Assembly: GCA_010015655.1 (NCBI GenBank)
Contig: ML976669.1
Location: forward strand, 485,158 to 549,157
Source of the DNA: Bimuria novae-zelandiae CBS 107.79
Lineage: Eukaryota; Ascomycota; Dothideomycetes; Pleosporales; Didymosphaeriaceae
Direction of reading: 5' to 3'
DNA: 64,000 nt
Below are positions 11,615 to 22,886 of the stretch, piece by piece (the stretch's first letter is position 1; each line of letters begins with the position of its first letter). Below the pieces are notes generated by a model. That model was not told the origin of the DNA, ran no database searches, and saw only the letters and a program-made list of their open reading frames with translations. A program made the position numbers and the translations under genes.

Positions 11615-13404
11615 ATGGCGGACGATACGCCTTGGGGCCGGCGCTTGATCATATGCTGCGATGGCACATGGCAGTCCTCTGTCAGCTTCAAAGACAATGT
11701 TCCCTCCAATGTCACCAAACTTTGTCGGGTCATCGCACGCATCGGAACGGACAGTAACGATCCCAACAAGCGATGGCATCAGCTCGTATACTACGACAGT
11801 GGCATCGGAACCGGCGACCTCAGTGTCTCGGAGGCGGAACGTCAAGGCGGAACTGGTGCAGGTCTCGCAGAGAACGTTATCGAGGCATACAACTTCATCG
11901 TCCTGAACTACGAGGCGGGCGACGAGATTTTTTGCTTCGGATTCTCCCGTGGTGCTTACACAGCGCGAGCGGTAGCAGGTCTCGTCACGGATATTGGAGT
12001 CATCAAACCTGCAGATATGCAGATCTTTCCGGCTATCTACCGAGCATACATGACGAACGACGAGATGTTGCCGTTTCGCAAGACACAGGCGTGGAAGGAC
12101 TTTGTAGATGGGAAACTGACGAACAAGGGCGTGGAGCTGAGTAAAGTTGGACCGATCAAGGGACTCAAAGACAGAGTTCAGAGCTTCGAAATTAGCCCAC
12201 ATCAAGGTCTGCTGGCCACAGAAGAGAGCAGGAAGGTCAAAGTCGTTGGTGTGTGGGACACGGTGGGAAGTTTGGGGATTCCAGACGTTGCTTGGTTCGA
12301 TAACGAAAGATACCGGACGAAATATGGATTTCACAACGTGAAGCTCAATGAGAGTGAGTATGTGCCACACATTCTAGGCTCCAGCTAACTGGACGTAGAT
12401 ATCGAACATGCATACCATGCCTTGGCTCTAGATGAGCGTCGCAAAGCATTCCGGCCGACACTTTGGTACATAGACAATGAGATGCGCTCCCGCCTAGCAA
12501 AAGAAGGCAAACCAGTTCCCGAACTGAAACAAGTATGGTTCCCAGGTGTACACACAAACACCGGCGGCGGCGCAGACGACTGCATCACAGACATGAAAGG
12601 CGACCTCGAAAGTAAGCTTTTTACACCAATCTCTATGCTTCGCTTGGTGCTAACGCAAGCCCAGACCTATCAACAGCCACATGGGCCTGGATGCTCCAAT
12701 GCATCTCCCCCCACCTCACCATCGACCAAGACGCCTTCAAATCCTCTCTAGTCCAATACCAACGCTTCCTCGCCCGCATCCGCTACGCCTGCACATACCA
12801 CCACCCCACCTGGCTCGACACCATCAAATCCAAGATCCCCGCAATCCCAGTCCTCAATCCAGCCACCGACCCGCTCCTCCCGCCAGTCCGCGATCCAGTG
12901 CACACCCATCCAGACTTCGACTACAGCTGGGGCACCGGCCCCATCGTGGACTCCTTCAAGGGCATATACCTCCTCAACGGCAGTCTACCGCGCGTACCTG
13001 GTAAACTCCAGACCGAGGTGTACGACCAGAAAGAACGGGTTTCGACGCTGGACGATATCGCCAAGTTTGGCGAGTCGAACGAGTATATCCATCCGATCTG
13101 CGAGTATCGCAAGATTGTGCGTGGGAAGGAAGATAAGTCTGCGCTCGAGGCGTTCACGAGGAAGTATGACGATGGAAGGTTTTGGTGGTATAGGGATGGC
13201 AGGAGGTTGCCGGAGTGGGTTATACTGGAGCATGAAGACGAGGGCGTTGTGAATTATGAGAGGACGTGGTATGAGATGTGCGAGCAGAGTGAGAAGACGA
13301 AAGAGAGGTTGAGGGAGGCGGGGTATGAGGGAGATTTCATAGCTGCGCTGGATGCGAAGCTCGATTTTGGGATTGGGGATAGGCCTGGGTATTTGTATCC
13401 TTGA
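11615..13404 (+). CDS. DUF2235 alpha/beta-hydrolase (Tle1-like) protein
   Basis: Three exons: 11615-12353, 12399-12611, 12665-13404, giving 563 residues. Introns are 45 and 53 bp with GTGAGT/TAG and GTAAGC/CAG borders and keep frame exactly. The first begins inside an Asn codon and resumes with IEHAYHALALDERR, a family hallmark. The DUF2235 (T6SS phospholipase effector Tle1-like) catalytic domain runs from residue 10. It opens with a CCDGTWQ box and has the nucleophile elbow G-F-S-R-G around Ser111, followed by AYTARAVAGL, then VWDTVGSLG. Family members are predicted serine hydrolases; the fungal substrates are not established. There is no signal peptide or membrane segment. The gene is intact although it lies just 1.2 kb from a RIP island. 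ATG at 11615 is the first ATG in frame. Confidence 0.88.
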
Positions 13405-13686
13405 GTTTGGGATATTTTATTTGGCCGATGTATAAGTCTGCTCCTTGTTAACAGCTCTGTGTACCTTTGCCTTAGTCTTGTGCGGTTACTCAAGGTGGGT
13501 AATACGATGTGGGATCGAAACGCGCAATGGGAATCACGTACTGCATAGCCGGACGTTACATTCGCAAGCGTGGGTCGAAATGCTGTGTTTAATTCTCATA
13601 TTGACATCTCTTCATAAATAGCACCTACCTTGCTATTGCTTGCTTTGGTTACACAGCGCACATTCTCTTCCACGAAGTTATGTGAC

Positions 13687-14865
13687 TTAACCAGTCGTGC
13701 ACCCACCAAGCCTCACGCTCTCAGCATACATCTCATACGTATCCGCATTCATCACCGCCTGCGACGCACTCAGTGCCTTCGCCGCAGTAGGTCCATACCC
13801 GTAATCGCCTGTTCCATACAAATGCGTCATCTCATGCAAGATGCTGCCCGCCTTATCATAGTCGTCGCCCTCACACTGCGGCGCCAACTCCGGGAAATCC
13901 CAGAATCCATTGTTGGGGCACGGGACGATGAGGTTCATGCCTGGGACAGTGTAGAGCAAGGCCGTACCATCGGAGCAGTCGTTGGATGTATCCGTGCAGG
14001 AGATCTTAGGAGAGGTCGTCTGCACATTTGCGACCTGGTTGTAGATGGTGCGGACCTTGGACTCGTTCGAGGTGGACTTGAACCATGTGGTGAAGAAGTC
14101 TGCTGCCGTGTTGGCAGCAGTGTAGGCTGCGCTAGCCATGGAGATGGCGTGGTTGACGCTGGTCTTGAGACTGGAGGTTTGCGAGGTGGAGCAAGAGGAG
14201 TATGTGATGGCGCGCTTCTGGATGCGGGAGTTGAAAGCCTCTTCACGCTTGTGTGAGATGTGATCTCTAAAGAAAGAGAGTTAGCATGGCCTGGCTATGC
14301 TTCATGGAAATGCGTACTCAGCAACAGCGCTCTGATCCGGAGTAACAGTGACCGAATCGGTCTTTAGGTCGGCGCAGACCGAAAGCTCACTGAGGGTCGA
14401 TGGCGCACTTTCTCCAGCAGCGTACTGGAAGCCTTGAATGGCAGCCACTTTGGCGTGCTTGATACCCTGGAGCTTGTAGCTCTTGGCTGCGTTTACGGAA
14501 ACTGTCACGGTTTCTCCAGCAGCGATCTTCTGGAAGTTGTCGGAAGTAAGACTCTTCTTCTTGTAGTTGACATAAATTCCATCGAAAGGCAAAGCATTGC
14601 CATCTGCTATGGTTGTTAGTCTATCCTTCCACTAGGAAACTGGAATAGACGTGGCTGACGTACCGGCATCAGCTACCAACAAGTCCTTGGTGGCATGGGA
14701 ACTGAACACAGTGTTGCCCTTGAAGACTTGGAGCGTCTCGCTTCCGGTATTGGTGACTGCGACATTGACAACATGCGCGTCTGCTTCGGCAATCGAAATG
14801 GAAAGAGGGCAAGCGGCCGAAGCAGCACCCGCAAGAAGAGCGACAGGAAGAGTCTTGGTAAGCAT
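13687..14865 (-). CDS. Deuterolysin, M35 secreted metalloprotease
   Basis: Exons on the minus strand: 14865-14664, 14606-14318, 14266-13687, giving 356 residues, the usual size of fungal neutral protease 2 precursors. Residues 1-18 form a signal peptide (MLTKTLPVALLAGAASA) and a propeptide follows, with a KR pair (residues about 184-185) as a likely Kex2-type maturation site. The aspzincin zinc site is present: HEMTH at 308-312 and GTGDYGYG at 315-322, giving two His ligands and an Asp ligand. The product is expected to be an extracellular endopeptidase with disulfide-paired cysteines. The first intron ends in TAGCAG, a tandem acceptor that would add or drop one Ala. The gene converges with the DUF2235 gene (282 bp between stops). 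Confidence 0.92.
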
Positions 14866-14951
14866 GGTGAAGAGCTGTGCTAGGCGTTTCGCGCTTCCAA
14901 ATGAGAGTACAAGTGACCTGTGTGATTATTGAGGGAGGACGTTGATGCAGT

Positions 14952-14959
14952 CTTTATAC
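14952..14959 (-). promoter_or_regulatory. Candidate TATA box of the M35 protease gene
   Basis: On the minus strand this reads GTATAAAG, about 90 bp upstream of the ATG, a plausible spacing for a strongly expressed secreted-protein gene. Position and match are the only evidence. Confidence 0.4.
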
Positions 14960-16473
14960 TCTGGTGCTGACTCGATTGCCTTCCTGCTCAAATGCATTCG
15001 ACAGCGATGTATGGAAATGATCAGCCACGCCTTCACGGAGGACATACTGCGATAAGGAGGTGCTTAAGCTACTCCAAGGCATCTTGTCGAAGCTTGGAAG
15101 GCTTGAGCGAATGCTTCGCTTCGCCAAGCTATGTTAACAGGTGCTGCAGGTAAGAGGGTTGTATGCATTCACAGGATTGGTCTAGCCAAAGCGATGTGTG
15201 CAGATTCTGGCGAATAACACCGAGTTACAGGATCAAGCAGGCGAATTCCTGTAATTTGTAGGTGCATGTCATGTTTTTCAAACCGGCCACTATGGCTCTT
15301 TAAGGAAGTTAGCATAGGATAAGGTAGGTAAAGTTCTGGGGTAATGGCGCTGACGATCCCCACGATGCCCAAGAGGTAGTCAGATACCGGGCGCGATAGC
15401 GCTAACGTGACCACATGACAATGTGTTTTAACAATTCGAGTGCGGGCAAAGCGCTCAATACTTGTGCTGACGGGCATAATGGAGGCACATGTGCCTTGAG
15501 GCAGGATGCGGCAAATGTCCGTTATCGGTTGTTTCTGCACCTGGTAAACCATGAGCAGGTATTGCCGATCAATGTTCAGTATTGATTGGTGAATGTCGCA
15601 GTCTTTTACACTAGATGGCGCGGCCTGCCTATTTGAGAGGTACGTCGTAATTACCACGACAACCGAATGTCGAAGTAGTGGTCGATTAATCAACGTAGTC
15701 TCGGCTAGATTATGTTGAACTTAGAGACTGTTCAAGAAGAATTGATAGCGTTTCGAACCGATAGCGAATTGGTAGAGCTTTCGCGCTCGCCATAGGGATG
15801 TGATGCCTCAAGTTACCCATTTCATCTTTATCGCCCCCGGACGTGAGTCCGGCACATTTGATTTTGATAAGAGAGGAGTGGTACTCCGATGCTAAGGACA
15901 TGTGGACGATAAATTAAGCAGACGATTTGGCCGGGGTAACTGCACTCAATACAGAAGGAAGAAAAGACCGAGGCAGGTTTACCGAACAAGCACTAGTCGC
16001 TAAGTGGAGCCAGAGTCACGGCGGTACGGGAATTTCTCCAGCTCCATCGCTTTGCACAACGAGCCGGTGCGAACGGAGCGTTCCAAGATCGACTCTTCCA
16101 CAACCTGAGCGAGATAGGAGGCATGATTCAAACCAAGACCAAGGAACTTCATACTGCAGTTGCGCAGTGTTCTCGAGATTCCGTGGACGAGACTGTCAAT
16201 TCCAGACCACCGACAGCGAGTGTCAGAATATTCAGACAAGGTCCAGAAGCTGTAACTTTGTGTCGCCCAATATTGTTTGGCAGACACCCAAGTACTGATC
16301 ACAAGGCCAAGCAGGTACGCAAAATCCAGCCTCTCGTGCTTGAATGCGACGTCGTGAAGAGTCGCATGCGATATGTTCAAAGTGCTCTTTCCCCGCTGTA
16401 CTTGTAGGCCACGGCTTCCCACTATACGGGCAAGTGCCATGGCGCGGTGTTATGTTCGACCGCGCGACGGTAG

Positions 16474-16500
16474 GGAGGAGGAGGAGGAGGAGGAGGAGGA
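16474..16500 (+). repeat. (GGA)9 microsatellite
   Basis: Nine perfect GGA units. It does not sit in a supported coding region. Confidence 0.9.
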
Positions 16501-17193
16501 TGGGTCTCAGGAGACTACGGTGGCATACTCAGTCGCGCTTCAAGCAGCGAGTAGATTGCAGCTTGGCCTGTGCAGGAATTAGCAGCTGTACGCAAACGGT
16601 GCTGCACGAATTGTGGTGAAGGAATGGCTCTCAGTGACCGAGTTATAAGCAGCGACAGCTAGTATATAAATATACTAGCCATACCTTTTCCGGCTCTTCC
16701 TAAAGTTGTGATGGTCGATGTATGACATGTTCATCTTGAAGCGAAAGCACGAAGAAGAGTGAGGTGAACGTACCAAAGAGCACTCGACACGGAGCTGTGC
16801 GATGCTCTAGATTAGTCGTCGCTTGCATGCCTGGCAGCATAACGCTGGCAGGCGCTAGGTCTAGGTGCATAGAGGCAAGCCATAACGTGAAGTGTCGCTG
16901 GAAACGCGTGCGGCGGGAAAAAGTTTGGTGTTTTCGGGATGGCCTCAGAATGCCAAGCCTCAAACGAGACGCTTTGCCGCTCTGGGAAATGGGCCGCGGC
17001 TTTTCTGGCCTGGTACCGCGTCGCACTTGAAAACTGGCGATACGGACAATTAATAGCTGCAATGTGCAATCACTCGTCTCATAGTGTTGATAGAATACGT
17101 GAATGGGCGAGAGATATGCAACGAACTGCGCTGTTGAAGATGCCGACAAGCTGTCCACAAGTCATTTCCGCAGCTTCCGGGCTCGGGTACATT

Positions 17194-17208
17194 CACGTGT
17201 ATATAAAA
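17194..17208 (+). promoter_or_regulatory. CACGTG E-box overlapping a TATA-like box
   Basis: CACGTG at 17194-17199 is followed directly by TATATAAAA, about 180 bp upstream of the phosphotransferase start codon. CACGTG is the core of the E-box/ICRE bound by bHLH factors, which in yeast control phospholipid genes. The link to this gene is inference from position. Confidence 0.35.
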
Positions 17209-17388
17209 CCAAGCTCTACCCTGCCGCGTTCCGAGAGCCGGTTCTGCGTTCGACGGTACCTCTAGACTCTTTGATTTTCGCGGCACTCGTCACATCTGCA
17301 TGCAATTAAACCCCCGCCAAACTCTTTGATCCCGTATGGTTGCATAGACGAAAACGCGCCAGCATTAATAAATTTCCCCGAACCCCTC

Positions 17389-19021
17389 ATGTCGCTCCCA
17401 ACACCGGCCACACATCCCAACATGCCGCCGAGCAAAGGTAATGGCCCCTGTGAGGAGAGAATACGAAGGAAATAATGCGCGAAAAGCGTGCTAATGCAAG
17501 GCAGAGACTGCGAAGCATGAATGCGTATCCGAAGACGCGCTGCAGCACCTCAAGAGCTACAAGTACTCGAGCGTCGACAAGTCCTTCATATCGCGCTACA
17601 TCCTCAAACACTACGTATGAACGCGTCCGAACGAGCCGCATCGGGAACCTGCGCTGATAATGTGTAGTGGAATGGCTTCGTGGAGCTGCTGCCCATGTGG
17701 ATCGCGCCGAACCTCGTCACATTAATAGGCTTCTTCTTCATATTAGGGAATGTTGCGCTGCTGGAAGTTTACGTGCCGGATCTGGTCGGACCGGTGAGCA
17801 TGAAATGCTAGAAGTTCCAGGGGACAAGCATTGATGAGATCTCGCGCCAGGCACCCTCTTGGGTATACTTTAGCTTCGCTTTTGGCATGTGGATGTGAGT
17901 TTGGCTGCTATCGATCTCCAGAGTTTGCGCTAACGAGCGTGTGCAGGTACTCCACGATGGACAACGTAGACGGCAAACAGGCGCGTCGCACCGGAACGTC
18001 AAGCCCGCTTGGGGAGCTATTCGAGTACGTGGAGTGAAGCCCAACGCGCCAACCATTAACTGATGGGATGTAGCCACGGCATCGACTCGTTGAACTGTAC
18101 ACTCGCAAGTCTGCTCGAGACGGCAGCGGTTGGATATGGCAGCGGCAGGATCGGTGCTTTCACTGCACTCGTGCCAGTGTTGCCCATGTTCCTCTCGACT
18201 TGGGAAACCTATCATACCCATACCCTCTATCTGGGCTATTTCAATGGCCCGACAGGTGCGTTCATTTCATTCGCGTGAAGGAATTAGTCCGCTCACTCTT
18301 TGCAGAGGGCCTCATTCTTGCCTGCACCTTCATCTGCATGTCTGGCTTTTTCGGACCTCGGATCTGGTCCACTCCTCTCGCCACGTACTTTCCGAGTTTC
18401 GCTGAACAGCTGGGCGAAATGAGCTTCCGGGATCTCTGGGTCCCAATGATCTTGGTCACGTTCTTCGTTGCCCACCTTCCGGCATGCATCATCAACGTCG
18501 TGCGCGCGCGACGCGCTCAGAATCTCCCCGTGCTCCCACTCCTTTGGGAATGGACCCCGCTCGTCATCTTCTGCGCAGCGACCATGGCCTGGCTCGGATC
18601 GCCGTACTCATTCATCCTCGAAGACAACCACCTTGTACTTTACTGTCTCACCATGTCCCTTGTCTTCGGGCGCATGACAACGAAGATTATCCTCGCGCAT
18701 CTTACCCACCAGCCGTTCCCGTACTGGACCATCATGCTTGCGCCAATGATTGGCGGTGCGCTGTTGGTCAATCATCCGTACTTTACCATCACTGGCACGA
18801 CGTTCGGCCCTATAACTGCGCGCACGGAGCTGTGGTACCTGCGAGGGTACTTCGTGTTCGCTGCCGTGGTGTACGGAAGGTGGGCGCATTTGGTCATTAC
18901 GAGCATTTGCAACTATCTGGGCATCAACTGCCTCACCATTCCCAACCGAAAGCCGAACGAGAACGGCAGCTCGAACGGGTCCTCAAATGGTTTCCGTCCC
19001 GACAAAGGTCGCGTGGACTAA
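17389..19021 (+). CDS. EPT1: CDP-alcohol phosphotransferase (ethanolamine/choline phosphotransferase)
   Basis: Seven exons: 17389-17437, 17505-17614, 17668-17793, 17851-17894, 17947-18024, 18074-18255, 18306-19021. Together they encode 434 residues, and introns of 49-67 bp all keep frame. The CDP-OH-P transferase signature D-G-x2-A-R-x8-G-x3-D-x3-D is complete at residues 118-140 (DGKQARR..GELFDHGID) and is assembled across an exon junction. Hydrophobic segments flank and follow it, and an [11 protein letters not shown] segment typical of EPT1/CPT1 follows. The enzyme transfers phosphoethanolamine or phosphocholine from the CDP-alcohol to diacylglycerol in the ER/Golgi (Kennedy pathway). Sequence alone does not tell ethanolamine from choline preference. 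The C-terminus is polar and Ser/Asn-rich. The start could instead be the ATG at 17421. Confidence 0.9.
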
Positions 19022-19916
19022 AACACCGTGATCACAACTGCCTGGCGGAGCATGACCTCCGCGCATCGAACGGCGATCTGATTCTGCATAGAACAGATAT
19101 GACATACTCCGCTTCTTGGATATATTTGTGCATCCTGTTGCATGCGCACTATAGACTCTAGACGATTTATTATTAGTCCCATCGCATCGAATAATACCTA
19201 ATGTTTGCAAGCCAATCATGGCTGATCCAGACTTTCCCAGGAGTCACTCCAATCTGCAGCGGTTTCTTCCTTCCCGACTCAAGCGGTTTTGCTCCTGCAG
19301 TCGCGCCTGGAGGAAGCCGACGGCGGCACCTGAACCACTTTACGCATATTGACCCCAACACAAAACCACTGCAAGCTGCTGCGAGTGTCTCAACCATGTC
19401 TCCATCCGCCTTTTGCGCAGAGGTTTCTGCGTTATCGATCGATGGTGAACGGTGGGTTGAATTTCACGACTACCCTCCATGTGCAGCACAGCCACTCTGT
19501 TCACCAGTTGACATCACTTGGGATCTACTCTGTGTGTTTTATACAACGCACATTTTGGACGTGTATGTTTATCCAAAAATAGCCCTATTTGTAACTGCAA
19601 ATCGCCTATTCGGGCGGCGCAACCCTCTAGCAAAAACGGACACCGATTGCGTTTTCTCACCCCCTGTTTGACGTTCGCTAACGCGACTCAGCCTCCCAAA
19701 ACAGGCAAACGTGCGTCAGCAAAGCCTCGTGTTGAGCGACGCCAAACCATGGATCCAGCCCCCAACCTACATGTGTGTGTCTCGCGCGAAGGCTGAGTCT
19801 GGGCCGTGCTTTTTGGATTCTTGCAGAATAAATATTGAAGGCGTCGCCGCTCACAGTCAGCGACGAAGGCTGAGGCTACGCGACGAACCTTTTGACTGCG
19901 ATAAGTGGTGGTGAGG
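19022..19916. other. Intergenic, no gene seen
   Basis: About 0.9 kb between two plus-strand genes. Open frames here are short, overlap each other and lack domains. It presumably contains the 3' end of the upstream transcript and the promoter of the next gene. Confidence 0.5.
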
Positions 19917-21422
19917 ATGGGTATCTTCAAGTGCGCAGAGTACAAAGTCAATTGTAGTCTGCGAAATCAGGCTGTAGACGCGAATCCGGATATCGCTGGT
20001 ATTGGAGTGAGTGCTCTTTCTACACTATTTCCCAAGAATTGGAAAGCATTCTGCACCAATGCACATATTAAACAGCGGCGGATTTCCTTGAAAATTTCTC
20101 CTCGAAAAGTCTTCCACAGAACTACTTGCTGACGATTTTCGAGGTTATTATCGGTTTTCTCGCAACAACATGCCTTGCCTTCCTTGTAACCCTCGCCGTA
20201 TTATTCCTCGACCGCTACGACAAAATCCACACCTTCTTCCGCCGAAAGTTTACAGCAAACAAGCAACAATACTTCCACGATGAAAGCGGGCCCTACTGGC
20301 GCTCGCCAGCCTTCTGGTCGCGCGTCCTAAGCAAGAACCTACTGGCGCTCGCCGACACGCAAATTATGACCGGCCTCGCGGTGCAGTTCGTAGCCGTCAT
20401 GAAGCACTGCGAACTCTCCATCTACCACTTCCAGATCGTGACCGAGCTCGCATTTCTCACGACCGTCACTCATTTGTTGACGCTGGTGGCACTGCGCGAT
20501 TACTTCGTCAAGAACAAGTGGATTAACTTGCCTCGTATATTTTTCATGGCGGGAAACCTTGGGCTTCTTGGTTACACGAGCTTTATTTCTTACACGTATG
20601 ACCTCGCTGGTCTGGACCTCAGTTCGCAACTGGCGTGTTTCTACCAAGGGAAGCGCCCTGAGTTTGAATCTGCCTTCCAGACGAAATGGGCACTGCTCCT
20701 CATCGGCGCGATAGGAGGTCATACAGCCGTTATCTTGGCCATGTACGTCTTCCCGGAAACACCGGCAGAAGGTGCGACGACAACGTTCCAATGGGTGAAG
20801 AAGATCGGCGAGTGGTTCCGCACCTGGATCCTCACGCCCATATATGCCATCTATGGTAAGAACCCTCCAAAACCAGCTTCTGCTCGCCTGTTGTATACAA
20901 TACATCGCGGGATCTTTTTGCCTGTGGAGATTGTACTGACGTCTACTCACAGGCGTCTACATGGCCTCCTCCATCCTCTCCAACACACAAGCCCTCGGTA
21001 CCCCCTCCGTCACCATAGCCGGCAACGAAAACGAATGGGGCTTCGGCCAATTCCTGCCCGTCCTCCTCCTCGCGCTGCCCATCTTCGCAGGCTGGGAGTC
21101 CTTCTGGGAGGAGAAAGACGACAAGGACAAGGAAGTAGATCGCTTCGGCCGAAGATACAACAGGGCTAGTAAAAGTAATACTGGACTGTTGGATGTGGAG
21201 AAGGGGCCCGCGCAGCAAGGCATGCGGGAGGTAAACCCGGCGGAAGTGGGAGTGGCACTGGGGACGCCGAGATTGGGAGAGAGCTTCGTGAGCATCAGTC
21301 CGCTGTCGACGCCGGAGAGGTTGGGCGTGCCGAGTCCGGCGGCGAGCCCGAGGTTAGGTGCTGCAGGTGGGTATCAGGAGAGGCCTAGGACACCTAGTCG
21401 GTTTGAGGAGCATCTGAATTAG
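19917..21422 (+). CDS. Multi-pass fungal membrane protein, function unknown
   Basis: Three exons: 19917-20006, 20120-20855, 20953-21422, for 431 residues. The first intron (113 bp) ends TTCCACAG and restores frame as GIG|NYLLTIFEVIIG. The N-terminus MGIFKCAEY is short and polar. Hydrophobic helices follow at about residues 33-55, 90-110, 120-140, 150-170, 205-225 and 275-300, consistent with six or seven membrane spans. The C-terminal 110 residues are soluble, rich in Pro/Ser/Gly with repeated TPRLG/SPRLG-like motifs, and probably cytosolic. I recognise the general architecture from other Pezizomycotina hypothetical proteins but no named family. Confidence 0.8.
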
Positions 21423-21771
21423 AGCAGGTCTAATCGGCTTAATACACGCCGCATTTCTTTTGCAAATTTGACATACCTCGGTCTGTGTCTGCTCAATCCC
21501 AAGATAACATGGTCACAGGGCTTACTGTTCCGGCATGTTGAGCTCCCAGGTCATTGTTGCGTTTCTTGGTTGCTGTGTGTCGCATGATCTGTTTAGGTGG
21601 TTGAAGACAATAAAAAAAAGCTCGAGTCCCAAGCAAGAGACGGAAGGTTTTGGTATTTTCAGCAATTACATTGCTGACTGGAGCGAATCAGCACATTCAC
21701 GCTTCTTGTACGGCGCTAATCTACGCTCGTCTACATCGATGTTGGAAAAAGCTGGTAGCAGACTACCTCCT
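21423..21771. other. Convergent intergenic spacer
   Basis: 349 bp between the ends of two convergent genes. Nothing beyond 3' untranslated sequence is apparent. Confidence 0.5.
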
Positions 21772-22886
21772 TTACTTCTTCTTCCAATCCCGGTACGCGG
21801 CATGCAGTAACACCACGAAACTCTGCCCTTCCGGGCTGCCAGTCGTGTACGGATTCGTATCCCACCAGTTCAGCGGATTCACCGCTGGCGAAACAATACC
21901 ATAATCATCGCTCTTCGTCGCATTGATATGCCCATCCACAACCTGCATCTTCGTCACGGCCCAACTGGTATAATTCTTGCCAAAAGTCTCCGGCTCTAGA
22001 ACCGCAACGCGCAGCGCGGTCGCAGCCAGAATGCTCGTGCCGGAAATCTCGCCAAACCACGACGTCTGGTTGAGGTAATTACGCAGCAAGCCCGATCCAT
22101 CTGTATCAAGCTTGATCACGCCGTCCAGGATCTCCTTAATGAGGCCCGTCAGCGACTTCTGCTCTACCTTGGTCTTCCGCGCATACGGCGACTTCTTGAG
22201 CGTCGCGAGGACGCGCGCCATGCCCGCGGCGGCCCACCCGTTGCCGGTGCTCCAGAGCTCGTAGTCCTGCACTTCGGGGCCGGTGATGTGCATCCACACG
22301 CCGGCGGGCTGGATGAGGACGTCGCGGTAGAGTTTTGCCTGGTTAGCGGCTTCCTTGAGCAGGGTGAGGTTGGAAGTGGCGACGCCCGTGTAGGCGAGAA
22401 AGGGGGGCACCATGTAGACGAAGTCGGCCCAGAGCTCGGCGACCCGTTCACGGTGGGAGATGGCGCCGTTGGGCCAGCGGGGGACGTCGTAGATGAGGTG
22501 GTCTTTTTGACGGATGGCGGCGTCCCAGAAGCTGCTGTTGGTCTTGCCGATCATGAGGGCTGGGATACCCTCGGCGGCTGGGTCGCCGGCTGCACCTGAG
22601 TTCAATTAGTTGCAGACTCTAGGAACTGTAGTTTGGGACCCTCACCATCTCCGTCAACCAAGGTTATGTTGTTGGTGCGGATGTGCGGAACGCTGTAGCT
22701 CAAAGCAGAAACTTCGTCAACGTTCAGCGTTGGCACTTCTCCGCCCGGGAATGGATTATTCCAGATTGAAAGCTGGGGGTCGTTCCACTCAAGGAGAGCT
22801 TCCGCAACAGTTCCGTATTCCCAAGAGTGCGTGGCGACTCGGATTGCCTGCTGCAGCACGGCGTTGATCAATTCAGCGGAGACCAT
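21772..22886 (-). CDS. GH105/GH88-like six-hairpin glycoside hydrolase
   Basis: Two exons, 22886-22646 and 22595-21772, for 354 residues. The 50 bp intron keeps frame inside a Gly codon. Motifs fit the unsaturated glucuronyl/rhamnogalacturonyl hydrolase fold: ATHSWEYGTVAEALLEW at the N-terminus, then ELWADFVYMVPPFLA (the conserved Asp region), GVWMHI, LWSTGNGWAAAGMARVL and SGTSILAATALR. Bacterial members hydrolyse the unsaturated sugar left by pectate or rhamnogalacturonan lyases. There is no signal peptide at the chosen start, so the enzyme looks intracellular unless an upstream exon was missed. Several NxT/S sites leave secretion open. The substrate is inferred. Confidence 0.82.

Larger units (their letters stand above)
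14866..17388. other. 2.5 kb intergenic region between two divergent genes
   Basis: Holds the upstream regions of the M35 protease (minus) and the phosphotransferase (plus). Composition is normal. The longest open frame (15169-15693, minus) has no recognisable domain. Apart from a GGA microsatellite at 16474 and a TATA-like site near 17200 I see no structured element. Confidence 0.5.

Noticed and set aside
15169..15693. 174-codon open frame on the minus strand
   Set aside because: No recognisable domain, no splice continuation, no codon pattern like the neighbouring genes. It is alone in a 2.5 kb promoter region and most likely chance.
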